DNA of 6,367 bases, from NCBI GenBank assembly GCA_041618535.1, contig JBFKFP010000155.1, positions 1-6,367 of the forward strand. The letters are read 5' to 3'. The stretch comes from SHLJ01 sp041618535 (GTDB lineage: Bacteria; Bacteroidota; Bacteroidia; Flavobacteriales; Flavobacteriaceae). The notes beneath the pieces were generated by a model, which had not been told where the DNA came from, ran no database searches, and worked only from the letters and a program-made list of their open reading frames with translations. Both the position numbers and the translations under genes were made by a program. Of the stretch, positions 1 through 4,678 are shown one piece after another (the stretch's first letter is position 1; each line of letters starts with the position of its first letter).

Positions 1-146
1 AACCATTGAGTACTAGTTACAGATATATCATGCCCCGAACTAATCTCTGGTTTTCCGTGAATGTTTTTGTTATTATTCTCGTTCCTTTCTTTCATAGGGG
101 AATTCAAATGGCTGCCAACTCGTTATATGAAATCTAAAATACAATA
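1..146. other. Non-coding stretch downstream of the recombinase gene
   Basis: This is AT-rich sequence with no supportable gene on either strand. A short plus-strand reading frame opens at 61 with a hydrophobic start but runs on through the recombinase C-terminus in antisense, so I treat it as a shadow. A nine-codon mini-frame at 108 ends at once. No tRNA end, GC-rich terminator hairpin or consensus promoter is visible. If the recombinase acts on a nearby site, this flank and the bases left of the window are a natural place to look, but nothing here identifies one. Confidence 0.55.
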
Positions 147-1076
147 TTATAGATTAAAGTTCTCAGATAACAGGAAATTGGGGTGTTGGTTATCCGACTG
201 GGATAACTTGAGCAAAATGGAGTCCAGGGGTGAGCGTATGTTTAACAGATCCTTTTTGGCGATATGGGTATAGATCATTGTGGTTTCCGGTTTGGCATGT
301 CCCAATAATTCCTGGATATGACGAACGCTTACACCGTTTTCCAATAAATGAGTGGCATAACTGTGCCTCAATGTATGCGGAGTCACCTTTTTACCGATTC
401 TGGCCAGTTTACAGGAGCGCTTGAGGAATTTACGAATGCTGCTCGCCGAGTATTTCCCGCCTCCCGGGCCTTCAACAAAATAATCATCCGGGCGATAGGT
501 CCTCAGGTAATTCTGGAATAAGGGCAAAAATCCCTCAGATAACACCACGTATCTGTCCTTACGACCCTTGCTGTCACGTATAAAGATCTGACGCCTGTCG
601 ATATCAATATGGGAGATTTTTAGGTTTATAAGCTCACTAATGCGTAATCCTGCAGAGTAGATCATCCCCAGGATAGCACGGTGTTTCAGGTTTCTGGTGC
701 TCCTCACCAGGTCTATAACCTCTCGTTTCGACAATACAACCGGCAGGATCGTGCTCGGTTCTGGTCGCTCCAATGCAACACCGTCAATCCTGGTGTAAGG
801 AAAATAAGCGACAAACAGCCTTAAGGCGCTTACGAGTTGCCTCTGGGTGCTGATAGAGTAAGAACGCTTCAGAAATACGGATTCGATGTATCGTTCCACA
901 CTGGAGTTATTCAACTTATCAAGAGGAACCTCGGCATAAAAAGAAAACAAATCGGCCATATGGAAGGTATAAGCCCGGATGGTGCTCATGCTGTATCGCT
1001 TTCCCTTCAGAAAAAGGTAATAACCATTCAGGATTTTCCTGCGATAAGGAGCCAGTGTGCGTTTATGTTTTACCAT
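147..1076 (-). CDS. Tyrosine recombinase/integrase (XerC/D-like family)
   Basis: A 309-residue site-specific recombinase that would cut and rejoin DNA through a covalent 3'-phosphotyrosine intermediate. The N-terminal SAM-like DNA-binding domain spans roughly residues 10-95, including YSMSTIRAYTFHM and a long STQRQLVSALRLF helix. The catalytic domain follows from about 112. All catalytic positions are visible: R145 in AGLRISEL, the beta-hairpin lysine K170 in DSKGRKDRY, H234 and R237 in HTLRH, H260 in LLGH and nucleophile Y269 in MIYTH. The ending TTMIYTHI...RSPLD resembles the integron-integrase and XerC/D side of the family. About 25 residues follow RSPLD as a polar tail with no recognised motif. 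The ATG at 1076 lacks a Shine-Dalgarno sequence, as is usual in this phylum. The gene lies 73 bases behind the TerC stop in the same orientation, so read-through is possible, although a palindrome lies between. Chromosome-dimer resolution, element integration and invertible-promoter switching cannot be told apart from sequence alone. Confidence 0.93.
   Translation of the reverse strand: MVKHKRTLAPYRRKILNGYYLFLKGKRYSMSTIRAYTFHMADLFSFYAEVPLDKLNNSSVERYIESVFLKRSYSISTQRQLVSALRLFVAYFPYTRIDGVALERPEPSTILPVVLSKREVIDLVRSTRNLKHRAILGMIYSAGLRISELINLKISHIDIDRRQIFIRDSKGRKDRYVVLSEGFLPLFQNYLRTYRPDDYFVEGPGGGKYSASSIRKFLKRSCKLARIGKKVTPHTLRHSYATHLLENGVSVRHIQELLGHAKPETTMIYTHIAKKDLLNIRSPLDSILLKLSQSDNQHPNFLLSENFNL
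189..207. repeat. Perfect 7-bp inverted repeat inside the recombinase 3' end
   Basis: Arms GTTATCC (189-195) and GGATAAC (201-207) surround the 5-base spacer GACTG. The repeat lies in the codons for the polar C-terminal tail of the recombinase (around SQSDNQ). No T-tract follows on either strand, so it is a poor intrinsic terminator. Recombinase core sites often have short arms around a 5-8 bp spacer, so the geometry is suggestive. A 7-bp stem can also arise by chance in a window this size. Confidence 0.5.
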
Positions 1077-1080
1077 AGCT

Positions 1081-1136
1081 ATGAATTCAGCACTTAAATA
1101 TATAGAAAATATTCTATATATTTAAAATAAATTCAT
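1081..1136. repeat. AT-only perfect palindrome upstream of the recombinase, with nested outer arms
   Basis: The inner arms are TTAAATATATAGAA at 1094-1107 and its exact reverse complement at 1112-1125, 14 of 14 bases, around the loop AATA. A second pair of arms, ATGAATT (1081-1087) and AATTCAT (1130-1136), flanks the first, with 6 and 4 unpaired bases between. The structure fills most of the 73-base gap between the TerC stop and the recombinase start and overlaps the likely recombinase promoter. It could be an operator, a cruciform-forming recombination site or a weak bidirectional terminator. The lack of GC pairs argues against a strong terminator. Confidence 0.75.
1095..1102 (-). promoter_or_regulatory. 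Candidate -7 element for the recombinase gene
   Basis: On the minus strand this reads TATATTTA, one base from the Bacteroidota -7 consensus TAnnTTTG. It is 18 bases upstream of the ATG at 1076, so transcription would start roughly 10-15 bases before the start codon. It lies wholly inside one arm of the palindrome at 1094-1125, so any protein bound there should affect recombinase expression. AT-rich sequence makes near-matches easy, so this is tentative. Confidence 0.35.
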
Positions 1137-1149
1137 CATATGCAGAAGA

Positions 1150-1950
1150 CTATTCCTTGACCCTGTGCGTCTTCCGTTTGACCCTGAAGTTTAAGAATTC
1201 GATAAAAAGTGAGAAGCTGATAGCAAAATACAGGTACCCCTTCGGAATAACACCGATAGACTGGTTGAAGATCTCTGTATTTGAAACATGGGCGCCTTCA
1301 GCAATAAGCATAAAGCCAATAAGTATAAGGAAAGCCAGGCCAAGGACCTGCATAGAAGGGTGCATGTCAATAAATCGCCTGATGGGATTAGCAAATCCTA
1401 TCATGATTATTATGGAGATCACAACCGCAATTACCATGATCATAAGAGCGTGATTCGGGTTGGGGGAGATCCCGCTGGTCATACCTACAGCAGTTAGAAT
1501 AGAGTCCACAGAGAAAATAAAATCGATTATCAGGATCTGAACCAGGGCTTTACCAAGGGTGTCCAGGATTTTCCCCTTTACTTTCTTCTCATCATGTTTT
1601 GGCAATTCAACCTTTTCATAAATCTCCGATGTGCTCTTATACAGCAGGAATAACCCGCCGGCAAACATAATAACCGCCTGCCAGCTTAAGGATGTCTTGA
1701 ACCAACTGCTGTCCACATTCAGAAATGGTTCACTTAGTCCAACCAGGAATGAGACAAAGAACAACAGGACTATACGCTGGACCATGGCAAGGACCAGCCC
1801 GATATTTGTTACCTTAACACGCTGATGTTCTGGTAGTTTATTGGCTATAATGGAGATGAAAACAATATTGTCTATCCCCAGGACTATCTCCAGGAAGGTG
1901 AGGGTCAGTAAGGCGAAAATGGCATCGCCGCTTAATAAGAACTCCAGCAT
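1150..1950 (-). CDS. TerC-family integral membrane protein, putative metal-ion exporter
   Basis: A 266-residue polytopic inner-membrane protein of the TerC family. Some characterised relatives (Alx in E. coli, MeeF and MeeY in Bacillus) are linked to manganese export, and others to tellurite resistance. About seven membrane segments are visible, near residues 12-33, 48-71, 89-104, 135-157, 167-187, 201-219 and 238-254. The family signature is clear: LEIVLGIDNIVF in the first segment (E21, D27) and its pseudo-repeat IIDFIFSVDSILTAVGM in the fourth (D143, D149). These intramembrane acids are the likely ion ligands. A charged loop (residues 105-130) separates the two halves, and the tail is basic (RVKRKTHRVK). 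The length is normal for the single-domain form, without the C-terminal CBS domains of larger relatives. The ATG lies 3 bases after the lipoprotein stop, so translation is probably coupled. Metal specificity cannot be read from sequence. Confidence 0.9.
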   Translation of the reverse strand: MLEFLLSGDAIFALLTLTFLEIVLGIDNIVFISIIANKLPEHQRVKVTNIGLVLAMVQRIVLLFFVSFLVGLSEPFLNVDSSWFKTSLSWQAVIMFAGGLFLLYKSTSEIYEKVELPKHDEKKVKGKILDTLGKALVQILIIDFIFSVDSILTAVGMTSGISPNPNHALMIMVIAVVISIIIMIGFANPIRRFIDMHPSMQVLGLAFLILIGFMLIAEGAHVSNTEIFNQSIGVIPKGYLYFAISFSLFIEFLNFRVKRKTHRVKE

Positions 1951-1953
1951 AGA

Positions 1954-2322
1954 TCAGTCTATTCGTTTGGCTATTCCCTTTTGTTTATTCGGTTCACCCA
2001 CATAATTATACTCAAACACATAGGTCGAATCTGTGGTGCTTAAAATTTTCAGGTGAATATCTTTTCTGTCAATCCGGCTCTTCGGATTGATGGTTCTGAA
2101 AACCACTTCGCAATCATTGATCCAACGCACAGTGCTGGAGTCCGTTTTTCCTTCAAAAGTTTCTACCTGAAGGCTGTCGTTTCTTTTGAAAACAGACATA
2201 TAATCTTTTCCCTCAATGGTTATGGTGCTTTCGAACTGTCCGGTTCTGTATGATCTGCAATCCCTCTCAGGCTGGTAACAGCTGAATAAAAGCAACAAAA
2301 GGAGCAATGCCATTCTATTCAT
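1954..2322 (-). CDS. Small predicted lipoprotein of unknown function
   Basis: A 122-residue protein with a short lipoprotein signal peptide: MNRM, then a run of leucines, then the lipobox LFSC with the acylated cysteine at C15. It should be processed by signal peptidase II and anchored in the cell envelope. A second cysteine follows at C22 (CYQPERDC). The mature part, about 108 residues, is polar and looks beta-rich, with alternating hydrophobic stretches (VRWINDCEVVFRTINPKS, YVFEYNYVG). No enzymatic motif is seen. From memory, proteins with this CYQPER/RWINDCE pattern occur in flavobacteria and some carry the name DNA topoisomerase IV in databases. Nothing in this sequence supports that name. 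It is the middle gene of the XRE-lipoprotein-TerC operon, 24 bases behind the regulator and 3 bases ahead of terC. Start is ATG 2322; an in-frame ATG at 2313 is possible but would leave almost no n-region. Confidence 0.8.
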   Translation of the reverse strand: MNRMALLLLLLLFSCYQPERDCRSYRTGQFESTITIEGKDYMSVFKRNDSLQVETFEGKTDSSTVRWINDCEVVFRTINPKSRIDRKDIHLKILSTTDSTYVFEYNYVGEPNKQKGIAKRID

Positions 2323-2326
2323 GGTA

Positions 2327-2342
2327 CAAAACTACAAAACTA
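2327..2342 (-). promoter_or_regulatory. Tandem TAGTTTTG boxes before the lipoprotein gene
   Basis: On the minus strand two exact back-to-back copies of TAGTTTTG (2335-2342, then 2327-2334) lie just upstream of the lipoprotein ATG. Each copy fits the Bacteroidota -7 consensus TAnnTTTG. The upstream copy would give a leader of roughly 7 bases and the downstream copy an almost leaderless transcript. I find no clear -33 TTG at the right distance. This could be an internal operon promoter or a chance 8-base duplication. Confidence 0.35.
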
Positions 2343-2346
2343 TGTC

Positions 2347-2706
2347 CTAAGTGTTATAGCTCCTGAAGGTTCCATCCTTGAAAAAAATGACAATGCGGTC
2401 AATCTTATCATGATCTTTCTTAGGAGCCTGGGGAAGAGGGGTATCATCAAACCTTGCATCACCGACAACAACTCTTTCCGTCTGAGGAAACTGTCCCTTC
2501 CCGTTAAGCAGCCAATAGAGGTCTACCTCTTTAAACTGCTCGAGTACCTTCATCACGAAGTCAAGGCTTGGTTTGTTCCTTCCGGAAAGGATATGAGAAA
2601 TTCCGGAACGCTGAACGCCGATCCGTTCTGCAAAAGCAGAGGCGGAGAGGCCGTAATAATCCATTACCTCCTGGAGTCTCTTACTAAATTCCTCGTTGTT
2701 TACCAT
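2347..2706 (-). CDS. XRE-family helix-turn-helix transcriptional regulator
   Basis: A 119-residue cytoplasmic DNA-binding protein of the XRE/Cro-CI type. The HTH covers roughly residues 6-60: SASAFAERIG is helix 2, VQRSGISHILSG the recognition helix, and NKPSLDFVMKVLEQF helix 4 and after. WLLNGKGQFP closes the domain. A linker rich in proline and charged residues (about 74-100) leads to a short C-terminal tail, KIDRIVIFFKDGTFRSY. From memory this tail recurs in flavobacterial XRE proteins; it has no known function and may mediate oligomerisation. I chose ATG 2706. The reading frame is open to a TTG at 2715, but that TTG is part of the -7 box TATATTTG, so it is probably not translated. It is the first gene of the operon with the lipoprotein and TerC genes, so autoregulation is likely (inference). 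Confidence 0.9.
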   Translation of the reverse strand: MVNNEEFSKRLQEVMDYYGLSASAFAERIGVQRSGISHILSGRNKPSLDFVMKVLEQFKEVDLYWLLNGKGQFPQTERVVVGDARFDDTPLPQAPKKDHDKIDRIVIFFKDGTFRSYNT

Positions 2707-2712
2707 TGTATA

Positions 2713-2747
2713 CAAATATAATCAATTCAGACTTTATCTGACCCAAA
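2713..2747 (-). promoter_or_regulatory. Promoter of the XRE-lipoprotein-TerC operon
   Basis: On the minus strand the -7 element TATATTTG (2713-2720) matches TAnnTTTG exactly. A TTTG (2744-2747) lies 23 bases upstream as a possible -33 element, at the upper end of the usual spacing. Transcription would begin at or within a few bases of the ATG at 2706, so the mRNA would be leaderless or nearly so. Confidence 0.65.
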
Positions 2748-2785
2748 CATCAATGGAAATAAACATCAATATTCCGACATATATA

Positions 2786-2808
2786 TTATATATAAACTTT
2801 ATATATAA
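2786..2808. repeat. AT-only perfect palindrome in the divergent intergenic region
   Basis: Arms TTATATATAAA (2786-2796) and TTTATATATAA (2798-2808) surround one central C, with 11 of 11 bases paired. It lies about 66 bases upstream of the -7 box of the XRE operon and about 150 bases upstream of that of the M14 gene. The odd length with a central base is typical of a dimeric-regulator site, and the XRE protein encoded alongside is the obvious candidate. Its distance from both -7 boxes, and the low complexity of TA-rich DNA, weaken that reading. Confidence 0.55.
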
Positions 2809-2886
2809 GCGGTTAAAACACTAATAAACAAAGTTATATAGTATGAATATTAACCTTATTGCGTTTTTTTCAAAATCTAATTCCTT

Positions 2887-2894
2887 TATCTTGG
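2887..2894 (+). promoter_or_regulatory. Possible distal promoter of the M14 gene
   Basis: TATCTTGG is one base from TAnnTTTG, and a TTG lies 25 bases upstream (2859-2861). If used, it would give the M14 gene a leader of roughly 80 bases. It is weaker than the box at 2961. Confidence 0.25.
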
Positions 2895-2960
2895 AAAATC
2901 GATACAATTGTAATTAATCAGGCGCAATTTTATGTTTACGTATGTAAAAAAGAGTTTGTT

Positions 2961-2968
2961 TACATTTG
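2961..2968 (+). promoter_or_regulatory. Candidate -7 element of the M14 peptidase gene
   Basis: TACATTTG matches TAnnTTTG exactly, 14 bases before the ATG at 2983. Transcription would start about 5-10 bases before the start codon, giving a very short leader. I see no clear -33 TTG at normal spacing. Confidence 0.5.
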
Positions 2969-2982
2969 TATTTTACTGAAGT

Positions 2983-4119
2983 ATGACCCTGGAGTTACTG
3001 GACCGATTACACCGCCAATACAAGATGGATTCACTTCGCGGAAGATATATCAACCTCGAAATGATCATGCCGCTTTATGATGGTCTTTCAAAAGATTTTA
3101 AATTGGAGGTAGCCGGGAAGTCGGTCTTAGAGAATCCCATCCATACAATAAAATGGGGTTCGGGAAATACAAGGATTCTTATTTGGTCCCAAATGCACGG
3201 GAATGAATCGACGACCACTAAGGCTCTGTTCGATCTTTTTAATGCTCTTTCAAATCAGAGCTTGACCGACCTGGCCTCACGAATTCAAATTTGCTGTATC
3301 CCCATGCTAAATCCGGACGGCGCTAACACCTATACCCGCCTCAATGCAAATGAGATTGATCTTAACCGCGACGCTCAAGACCTTTCACAGCCGGAAAGCA
3401 GGGTTCTTAAGGCCGTTTTTGAACAATTTAATCCGGATTATTGCTTTAACCTTCACGGACAACGAACCCTTTACAGCGCAGGCTCCAGCAGTCGTTCAGC
3501 GGTTTTGAGTTTTTTGTCGCCTGCTGCGGATGAAAAGAGAAGTATTAATGAATCGCGGAAAAAGTCGATGGCCCTCATTTCAGACTTGTTTAAACAGCTA
3601 ACACCCCTTATACCCGGACAGATTTCGCTTTATAATGACGCCTATAATGCGAATTGCGTGGGTGATACCTTCCAGGGGCTTAATGTGCCTTCGGTTTTAT
3701 TTGAAGCCGGCCATTATCCACAAGATTATCAGAGAGAGATAACCAGGTCACTGATCTTCAAAGCTTTAGTGATAAGTCTTAAATTCACGGCTTATAATTC
3801 CGGCTCTACTTATGGCTTTGAAATCTACAAGGACATTCCCCAAAATGAAGAGCGCTTTTTCGACATCCTGATACGTCATGGAGCAGGAGGTAAGGATATC
3901 GGGATTCGTTACAAGGAAGTTCTTAATAATAAAAAAATTGACTTCATCCCGGTGATTGAAAAAATGGAATCCCTTGGGAATTATTTTGGTCATCGTGAAA
4001 TCCAAGCTAATGGCCATGTCGTTTTAAACGGGGAGAAACAATTGCTGAACATCGATGATAAAGTCGATATCGTGCTAATAAACGATGAAATATTCTCATT
4101 AAAATTAGCTGATTCTTAA
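2983..4119 (+). CDS. M14-type zinc carboxypeptidase family protein, cytoplasmic
   Basis: A 378-residue protein with the metallocarboxypeptidase (M14) active-site set. The zinc ligands H72 and E75 lie in MHGNES. MLNPDGAN (109-115) and N128-R129 in DLNRD match the carboxylate-binding Asn-Arg of the family. The third zinc ligand is H158 in NLHGQR, and the probable general base is E241 in FEAGHY. The catalytic domain spans about 55-265. A C-terminal part of about 110 residues shows no motif I recognise. There is no signal peptide or membrane segment, so the enzyme probably acts in the cytoplasm on peptides, or on amide-linked small molecules like the related deacylases of the succinylglutamate desuccinylase/aspartoacylase branch. 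Family membership is well supported; substrate is unknown. The ATG at 2983 lies just behind a good -7 box. An Lrp-type regulator follows 65 bases downstream, which fits an amino-acid-related role (inference). Confidence 0.85.
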   Translation: MTLELLDRLHRQYKMDSLRGRYINLEMIMPLYDGLSKDFKLEVAGKSVLENPIHTIKWGSGNTRILIWSQMHGNESTTTKALFDLFNALSNQSLTDLASRIQICCIPMLNPDGANTYTRLNANEIDLNRDAQDLSQPESRVLKAVFEQFNPDYCFNLHGQRTLYSAGSSSRSAVLSFLSPAADEKRSINESRKKSMALISDLFKQLTPLIPGQISLYNDAYNANCVGDTFQGLNVPSVLFEAGHYPQDYQREITRSLIFKALVISLKFTAYNSGSTYGFEIYKDIPQNEERFFDILIRHGAGGKDIGIRYKEVLNNKKIDFIPVIEKMESLGNYFGHREIQANGHVVLNGEKQLLNIDDKVDIVLINDEIFSLKLADS

Positions 4120-4138
4120 AAAACGGTGCAATATTATT

Positions 4139-4168
4139 AATAAAAATGCTTTATCTTTGATTTTTATT
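4139..4168. repeat. Inverted repeat around the lrp-type promoter
   Basis: Arms AATAAAAAT (4139-4147) and ATTTTTATT (4160-4168) pair perfectly across a 12-base spacer that contains the -7 box TATCTTTG. Members of the Lrp/AsnC family often repress their own promoters, so an operator here is plausible. AT-rich arms of this length are also easily found by chance. The right arm is T-rich and might serve as a weak terminator for the M14 transcript. Confidence 0.35.
4152..4159 (+). promoter_or_regulatory. -7 element of the Lrp-type regulator gene
   Basis: TATCTTTG matches the Bacteroidota consensus TAnnTTTG exactly and lies 25 bases before the ATG at 4185, so a leader of roughly 20 bases is expected. 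No convincing -33 TTG lies at the expected distance. The box suggests that this gene and the DinB gene behind it can be transcribed separately from the M14 gene. Confidence 0.6.
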
Positions 4169-4184
4169 TAAAGGTATTGAAGAA

Positions 4185-4664
4185 ATGGCAAAGTTCAAAT
4201 TAGATGAGATCGATCACCAGATCCTGGATATGCTCATCGATAACACACGCACACCTTTTACCGATATCGCGAAGAAATTGCTGATTTCCGCCGGTACTGT
4301 CCATGTTCGTGTTAAAAAAATGGAAGATGCCGGAATTATTAAAGGCTCATCGCTTACGCTTGATTACCAGAAACTCGGGTACTCGTTTATAGCCTATGTT
4401 GGGGTTTTTCTTCAGAATACCTCACAGACCAAGTTTGTTCTGGAAAGGTTGCGCGAAATACCGTGTGTAACAGTAGCTCATATCACTACTGGTAAGTTCA
4501 ATATTTTTTGTAAGATCAGGGCTAAAAACACCTCACATGCCAAAGAAGTCATCTTTATGATTGATGACATTGATGGTGTGTACAGGACCGAAACAATGAT
4601 CTCGTTGGAGGAGAGCATCAATGATAAGAAGAGGTTGATGCATTCCATCTTTAATGAGCTCTAG
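4185..4664 (+). CDS. Lrp/AsnC-family transcriptional regulator
   Basis: A 159-residue regulator of the feast/famine family, typical in length. The N-terminal winged HTH (about residues 5-58) begins with LDEIDHQILDMLIDNTRTPFTDIA. Its recognition helix is ISAGTVHVRVKKMEDAG, followed by the wing IIKGSSLTLD. The C-terminal ligand-binding RAM domain (about 65-145) has the usual beta-alpha-beta-beta-alpha-beta pattern, with the effector-loop glycine in THITTGKFNIFCKI-like sequence (G103) and the ending IDDIDGVYRTETMISLEE. Such proteins form dimers to octamers and sense amino acids or related small molecules; the ligand here is not readable. It has its own promoter inside an inverted repeat, and the DinB gene follows after 14 bases, so the two are probably co-transcribed. 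Possible targets are the neighbouring M14 gene and its own promoter (inference). Confidence 0.93.
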   Translation: MAKFKLDEIDHQILDMLIDNTRTPFTDIAKKLLISAGTVHVRVKKMEDAGIIKGSSLTLDYQKLGYSFIAYVGVFLQNTSQTKFVLERLREIPCVTVAHITTGKFNIFCKIRAKNTSHAKEVIFMIDDIDGVYRTETMISLEESINDKKRLMHSIFNEL

Positions 4665-4678
4665 CAATTCTATCCATA

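Noticed and set aside
162..544. An 11-base direct repeat, CTCAGATAACA, at 162-172 and 534-544, considered as possible att sites.
   Set aside because: Both copies are in the recombinase frame and encode the same Leu-Ser-Glu triplet with the same codons, so coding coincidence explains them.
61..1097. Open frames on the plus strand at 61-273, 230-424 and 837-1097.
   Set aside because: All overlap the recombinase in antisense, lack family motifs and have no credible start signals. The recombinase has a complete catalytic set and is clearly the real gene.
1094..1125. A chromosomal dif site or a strong intrinsic terminator at the palindrome.
   Set aside because: It lacks a recognisable Xer-binding dif core, and its arms are almost purely A and T with no GC stem followed by a T-tract.
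1077..1149. Integron platform (attI plus attC cassette array) next to the IntI-like recombinase.
   Set aside because: The DNA upstream of the recombinase leads straight into the terC gene. No repeated attC-like sites or cassette genes are present in the window.
1954..2322. Naming the small lipoprotein a DNA topoisomerase IV subunit, a label I recall on similar database entries.
   Set aside because: A 122-residue protein with a lipoprotein signal peptide and no topoisomerase motif cannot be that enzyme. I regard the label as propagated misannotation.
1951..2346. A yybP-ykoY manganese riboswitch controlling the TerC gene, as in some other bacteria.
   Set aside because: The TerC gene starts 3 bases after the lipoprotein gene, and the upstream operon leader is nearly absent, so there is no room for the aptamer.
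2707..2982. A hidden small RNA or toxin-antitoxin pair in the 276-base divergent spacer.
   Set aside because: I see only promoter elements and one palindrome, with no paired small reading frames and no terminator hairpin.
2859..3080. Plus-strand frame at 2859-3080 upstream of and overlapping the M14 gene.
   Set aside because: Its later part is an out-of-frame reading of the M14 start region, and the early part is AT-rich promoter DNA with no protein-like pattern.
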